A DNA stretch of 64,000 nt from CAWCWK01 sp963842125. GTDB taxonomy: Bacteria; Pseudomonadota; Alphaproteobacteria; Rhizobiales; CAWCWK01. The stretch is taken from contig CAWJFE010000005.1 of NCBI GenBank assembly GCA_963842125.1, positions 744,001 to 808,000 of the forward strand. The letters run 5' to 3'. Positions 60,215-64,000 of this stretch are shown in pieces (positions within the stretch are counted from its first letter, which is position 1; each line of letters opens with the position of its first letter). The position numbers and the translations under genes are program-made. The notes beneath the pieces were generated by a model that had not been told where the DNA came from, ran no database searches, and was given only the letters and a program-made list of their open reading frames with translations.

Positions 60215-61726
60215 TCAGCGGCCGCCATTATTCGCGAAGAGAGTGGGCCCCTCCGTGTGAACGGAGCGGCCGGTCGTGTCGATGGCGACCGTCACGGGCA
60301 TATCCTCGACCTCGAACTCGTGAATGGCCTCCATGCCCAGGTCGTCGAATGCCACCACGCGGGCCGAGCGGATGGCCCGCGAGATCAGGTAGGCCGCGCC
60401 GCCGACGGCGATGAGGTAGGCGGCGCCTGCCGCGGCCGTAGCCGCAACGGCGGCAGGGCCTCGCTCCGCCTTGCCGATCGTGAGGAGGACGCCTTCATCG
60501 AGCGTCATGGGCAGGAAGGCGTCCATCCTGGTCGATGTGGTCGGGCCGGCGGGGCCGATGATCTCGCCAGGCGCGGCGTCGACGGGGCCGACATAGTAAA
60601 GCGCGCGGTTCGTCAGAGAGATCGGCAGGGCCTCGCCTCGCGCGCGCATCCGGGCGAGCCTGGCATGCGCGGCATCGCGTGCGGTGAGAAGGCGGCCTGA
60701 CAGCAGGACCCGGTCGCCCGCCCGCCACGTCGCCACCTCCTCGCGGGTGAGGGTGTCGAGATCGACGGGTCGCGCCATACCCTTCGTGCGATCGAGCGCG
60801 ATCTCTGGCCACACGTCCGCCGATGGCGGATCGAGGAAGGTCGGCCCGGACCCGTCCAGCCGGAACGTCGCATGGCGGTTGGCGGCACATTGGGGAATGA
60901 GGCCGACGGGGAGAGATGCCGCGTGAACGGGGGCCGTCGCGACCTTCACATCTACGACGGTCGTAAGACCCCCCAGACCCTGCGCGCCGATGCCGAGCGC
61001 GTTGATCCGCTCGTAAAGCTCGACCCGTAGTGCCTCCACGGCGGTGCGAGGCGCGCGGGCGAGGAGGTCGGGCATGTCGATCGGTGCGATCAGCGATGTC
61101 TTGGCGAGATGCATCGCCACATCCGCCGTCCCGCCGACCCCGAGGCCGATCATGCCTGGAGGACACCACCCGGCGCCTAGCGTGCGCACCGTGTCGACGA
61201 CCCAGTCGGCAACGGACGCGCGCGGGTTCAGCACCGTGAATCGGGCCTTGTTTTCCGATCCTCCGCCTTTGGCGACCACCGTGACGGTGATGTCGGCGCC
61301 CGCGCCATGCTCGACATGGACGAGCGCTGGCGTATTGTCGCCGGTGTTTGTGCGCTCCCCCAGGGGATCGCGGACCATGGAGGCGCGCAAAGGGTTGCTC
61401 TCGTCGCCATAGGCGCGCCGCACCGCCTCGTCGCAGAGCGCCTGAAGAGGTTTCGTCGTCGCGAGATGGGCCTCGGCGCCGAGACGAACGAAGATGCCGG
61501 CCGAGCCGGTGTCCTGGCAGATCGGCCGGCGCCCGAGTGCCGCCATACGGCTGTTGACTAGGATCTGCGCTAGCGCGTCCTTTGCGGCCGGGCTCTCCTC
61601 GCGCTCATAGGCCGCCGCAAGGCTCGCGACGAAGTCGGGCGGGTGGTAGCACGAAACGTATTGCAGCGCCGCCGCTACGCTCTCGACGAAATCCGCCTCG
61701 GCTATGGTCGTCACGGGCGCGCTCAC
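60215..61726 (-). CDS. Fumarate hydratase class I / mesaconase-like (iron-sulfur hydro-lyase)
   Basis: A 503-residue fused class I fumarase. The three expected iron-sulfur ligands are Cys70 (RRPICQDTGSAGIF), Cys188 (GWCPPGMIGLGVGG) and Cys280 (PQCAANRHATFRLDG). The C-terminal beta domain has GPTTSTRMDAFLP and GKAERGP. It catalyses reversible hydration of fumarate, and related enzymes hydrate mesaconate to citramalate. The GTG start at 61726 overlaps the CoA-ester lyase stop, so it is the third gene of a coupled operon. The partner genes favour the mesaconase reading. Confidence 0.9.
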   Translation of the reverse strand: MSAPVTTIAEADFVESVAAALQYVSCYHPPDFVASLAAAYEREESPAAKDALAQILVNSRMAALGRRPICQDTGSAGIFVRLGAEAHLATTKPLQALCDEAVRRAYGDESNPLRASMVRDPLGERTNTGDNTPALVHVEHGAGADITVTVVAKGGGSENKARFTVLNPRASVADWVVDTVRTLGAGWCPPGMIGLGVGGTADVAMHLAKTSLIAPIDMPDLLARAPRTAVEALRVELYERINALGIGAQGLGGLTTVVDVKVATAPVHAASLPVGLIPQCAANRHATFRLDGSGPTFLDPPSADVWPEIALDRTKGMARPVDLDTLTREEVATWRAGDRVLLSGRLLTARDAAHARLARMRARGEALPISLTNRALYYVGPVDAAPGEIIGPAGPTTSTRMDAFLPMTLDEGVLLTIGKAERGPAAVAATAAAGAAYLIAVGGAAYLISRAIRSARVVAFDDLGMEAIHEFEVEDMPVTVAIDTTGRSVHTEGPTLFANNGGR

Positions 61727-62565
61727 CGGACGTCCGCGCGGGCGATGACATCCTCGGCCCAGGCGAGCACCGGTGGATCGACCATCCTGCCGTCCACCGA
61801 GGCCGCGCCGCCATCGCGCGTCGTGCCGGCCTGGACGACGATGCGACGCGCGCGGACGAGATCCTCCGCACTCGGCGCGAAGCCGTCGGTTGCGGGCGAG
61901 AGTTGGCGAGGGTGGACGATCAGCTTTCCGGCAAAGCCGAGACCGGCGGCATAGCGCGCGTCGTCTGTCGTGATGGCCCGATCGTCGAGCGATAGCGTCA
62001 CGCCGTCTATGGGGCCGGCGAGACCCGCTAGCGCCGATGCGAGTACCAATTCCTGACGCGCGAGCGACAGGGCCTCTCGCGTATGGCGCGCGCGCAGGGC
62101 GACGGCGTAGTCGAGCGAGCCGAACGCCAGGCGCGCGGACGCGGCCGCGATCCCGCGTGCGTTTGCAAGCCCGCGCGGCGTCTCGATCAGCGCGACGACC
62201 GGACGCTGGTTCAACCGCTCCGATAGCGCTCCGATCGCGACGGGATCTTCCGCCTTCGCAAGCATAAGGGCGGCGACCTCCGGGATGTCCGCAATGGCAT
62301 CGGCATCTCGAGCGTGGTCGTCCGTATCGATGGCGTTGAGCCGGACGATCACGGGTGCGCCATCCGTGTCGCGAAGGGCGGAGCGCAGGACGCTGCGAGC
62401 CTCCGTCCGAGAGGGCTGCGCGAGGGCGTCTTCCCAATCGACGACCACGGCGGTCGCGCCGGAGGTGCGGGCTTTGTGAAGCCGGTCCAGTCTGTCGCCC
62501 GGCAAGAACAAGAGGAGGGCCGGCGACGCGGAGAGCCAGGCTGGAATGGGGATGCGCCCCGTCAT
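61723..62565 (-). CDS. HpcH/HpaI or CitE-type CoA-ester lyase
   Basis: A 280-residue TIM-barrel lyase. It opens PALLLFLPGDRLDRLHKA, then AVVVDWEDAL, with the metal-site and catalytic residues in VALIETPRGLANARGI and SLDYAV. Near the C-terminus GKLIVHPRQ is the usual CitE segment. Known members cleave citramalyl-CoA, malyl-CoA or beta-methylmalyl-CoA. It overlaps both neighbours (ATGA at 62562, GTGA at 61723), so it is tightly tied to the PrpD-like and fumarase-like enzymes. Confidence 0.9.
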   Translation of the reverse strand: MTGRIPIPAWLSASPALLLFLPGDRLDRLHKARTSGATAVVVDWEDALAQPSRTEARSVLRSALRDTDGAPVIVRLNAIDTDDHARDADAIADIPEVAALMLAKAEDPVAIGALSERLNQRPVVALIETPRGLANARGIAAASARLAFGSLDYAVALRARHTREALSLARQELVLASALAGLAGPIDGVTLSLDDRAITTDDARYAAGLGFAGKLIVHPRQLSPATDGFAPSAEDLVRARRIVVQAGTTRDGGAASVDGRMVDPPVLAWAEDVIARADVR

Positions 62566-63971
62566 TCGGCTGCTTCCGGGCGGGATGTGCGGCTCGGCAG
62601 GAGGTGCCCGGACGCGATCCGCTGCGCGTCTCCGATCGTCCAGAGGGTCGCCATCACGCCTTCGATCTCGGCCGGCAGGACCGCACCGCTCGACAAAGCA
62701 AGGCGCCGGGCCTTCTCGTCGACCTCGGCGCGCGAGAGCGTATTACCGGGATCGCCCTTCGGTTCGTCGACGCGGCCTTCGAGCGTGCGGCCATCCCGTG
62801 TGGTCACCCGCACACGGCCGAGCCAACGGCGCGGATAGGCGCCGTCGACCTTCGGATCGACGCGCATCGTCACGCGGTCGTTGAAGCGCCAGACGGCGTC
62901 GTCGTCCATCACCGCCGCGAAACGCTCTAGGCTCGCCTGCCGATGGACGGCGATCAGTCCCAGCGTCATCGGCATCGAGAATTTGGCCTGATGAACGCTT
63001 CGGGGGTGCGTGACGGGTCCCAATACGTCGAGCGCGCCTTGGCTTACGCCAGCCTCAATGGACGCAATCGCATCGGGTGCGAGGTCATGCTGCGTGACGA
63101 CCTGGAGGAGGGCGTCGGCGCTCGGATGCGTGTGGCGGCAGGAGGCGTGGTACTTGAACGAGGTCTCCAGAACCGTCCAGCGCGTGCCGAACCCGTCGAC
63201 GAGGCGGGCGGGGTCGGCGTCGCGCGACGTGCCCGCTGCCAGGCCCTTCGGACCCTCGAGAATGCGCCGGGCGCCGGTGAAGCCGTGACTGGCCAGCGTC
63301 GCGGCCATGACGCCGTCGCAAGCCGCGGCGGCCGTATGGAGCTGCTTGGAGTCGGCGGCGTCGGTGAGAAACTCCCACAGTCCGGCAGAGCGCGTGCCGG
63401 CCGAGCCGAGCGCGTGCGTCATCGCCGTCGCATCGAGCCGGAGGAGGGCACCCGCTGCCGCTGCCGCCGCCAGCGTTCCCGCCGTGCCGGTGGTGTGGTG
63501 GATCTCGTAGTGGCTGCGCCCGAGGAACTCGCCGACCCGGATGCCGACCTCGTAGCCGATGATGCACGCGCGCAGGAACTCGCGCCCGTTGCTGCCGTTC
63601 GCCTCGGCCAGCGCGAGCGCGGCGGGAAAGACGACCGCTGCGGGATGGAAGACCGAGCCGTTATGGACGTCGTCCTGCTCGGAGATGTGCCCGGCGCCGC
63701 CATTGACGAAGGCCGCGAAATGGGGGGATGTGCGACGCCGATCCGTCAGCACCATGCTAGGCCCTTCGGACGGCCCCATATCGGCCGCATAGGCCTCGAG
63801 TGCCGCGATGGCACGGTGCCCACGGCCGGAGAGGCATGATCCGGCCCAATCGACGAAAAGGTCGACGATGCGATCCATCACCGCATCCGGAATGTCGTCC
63901 GCCTTCACGCCCGCGGCGAACCGCGCCAGGCGCATCGTCTCCCCCTCTGGGGGCATCGTTGGATCGGTCAC
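62562..63971 (-). CDS. MmgE/PrpD-family protein
   Basis: A 469-residue enzyme of the MmgE/PrpD fold, which covers 2-methylcitrate dehydratase, cis-aconitate decarboxylase and related enzymes. FVDWAGSCLSG, the segment GGAGHISEQDDVHNGSVFHPAAVVFPAALALAE, and SFKYHASCRHTHPSADA are family hallmarks. The GTG start at 63971 has AAGGAA upstream. It begins the operon with the CoA-ester lyase and class I fumarase. No prpB or prpC is nearby, so a methylcitrate cycle is not supported. The upstream sequence is outside the window. Confidence 0.9.
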   Translation of the reverse strand: MTDPTMPPEGETMRLARFAAGVKADDIPDAVMDRIVDLFVDWAGSCLSGRGHRAIAALEAYAADMGPSEGPSMVLTDRRRTSPHFAAFVNGGAGHISEQDDVHNGSVFHPAAVVFPAALALAEANGSNGREFLRACIIGYEVGIRVGEFLGRSHYEIHHTTGTAGTLAAAAAAGALLRLDATAMTHALGSAGTRSAGLWEFLTDAADSKQLHTAAAACDGVMAATLASHGFTGARRILEGPKGLAAGTSRDADPARLVDGFGTRWTVLETSFKYHASCRHTHPSADALLQVVTQHDLAPDAIASIEAGVSQGALDVLGPVTHPRSVHQAKFSMPMTLGLIAVHRQASLERFAAVMDDDAVWRFNDRVTMRVDPKVDGAYPRRWLGRVRVTTRDGRTLEGRVDEPKGDPGNTLSRAEVDEKARRLALSSGAVLPAEIEGVMATLWTIGDAQRIASGHLLPSRTSRPEAAE

Positions 63972-64000
63972 GAAGCCGTTCCTTCAGAATGAGCGCGGCA

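Noticed and set aside
62562..63971. 2-methylcitrate dehydratase of a propionate pathway
   Set aside because: No methylcitrate synthase or lyase is adjacent; the partners are a CoA-ester lyase and a class I fumarase.

Overview
The window is about 64 kb of GC-rich chromosome from what looks like an alphaproteobacterium, most probably of the order Hyphomicrobiales or a close relative. The reasons are the abundance of ABC and tripartite tricarboxylate (TTT/Tct) uptake systems, the ExoF/Wzy-type exopolysaccharide genes, frequent GTG starts, and dense operons joined by ATGA or GTGA overlaps. No rRNA, tRNA, IS element, integrase, CRISPR array or origin was seen. Genus is inference only.

Layout. (1) 1-4921: a peptide-type ABC importer, with two ATPases leftward (the first cut by the window edge) and a binding protein plus two permeases rightward. 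(2) 5500-6126: a LysE-type exporter. (3) 6462-9520: a complete tctC-tctB-tctA transporter. (4) 9606-16061: a second peptide-type ABC importer with an XRE/cupin regulator and a GAF-domain protein. (5) 16364-17340: an acetyltransferase and a small hypothetical gene. (6) 17522-26376: an unusual rightward island with a winged-helix/TPR regulator, a PAP2/vanadium-haloperoxidase-fold protein carrying ten TGV repeats, a subtilisin-like protease with a long insertion, a DUF2235 alpha/beta hydrolase, a charge-segregated cysteine-containing small protein between two RNA hairpins, a small acidic protein, and a second subtilisin-like protease. I do not recognise this combination and regard it as the best candidate for an undescribed system. 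(7) 26430-35025: a catabolic locus. A six-gene leftward operon (tctC-tctB-tctA, ABM monooxygenase, aldo/keto reductase, metallo-beta-lactamase-fold hydrolase) faces a rightward operon (isopropylmalate/tartrate-type dehydrogenase, Gfo/Idh/MocA oxidoreductase, GntR regulator). A perfect inverted repeat lies in the divergent promoter region. (8) 35099-58864: an exopolysaccharide locus. (9) 59283-60086: a Crp/Fnr regulator. (10) 60215-63971: a PrpD / CoA-ester lyase / class I fumarase operon that would suit C5 dicarboxylate (mesaconate, citramalate or itaconate) metabolism.

How the genes work together. The exopolysaccharide locus supplies nucleotide sugars: GDP-mannose via ManC with an AGE-family isomerase, a GDP-mannose 3,5-epimerase-like enzyme, and a UDP-xylose synthase-like enzyme. 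A WbaP-like transferase would load the first sugar on undecaprenyl phosphate, and three glycosyltransferases would extend it. A flippase, a Wzy-like polymerase, a Wzc-like co-polymerase with eroded ATPase motifs and an ExoF-like export protein would finish and export it. Two parallel-beta-helix proteins (one with RTX repeats) and two acyltransferase-like proteins could modify the polymer. A LuxR protein with a degenerate receiver domain sits inside the locus.

Limits. All calls come from reading the sequence and translations by eye. No database search, structure prediction or folding calculation was run, and substrates are inferred from family and context.
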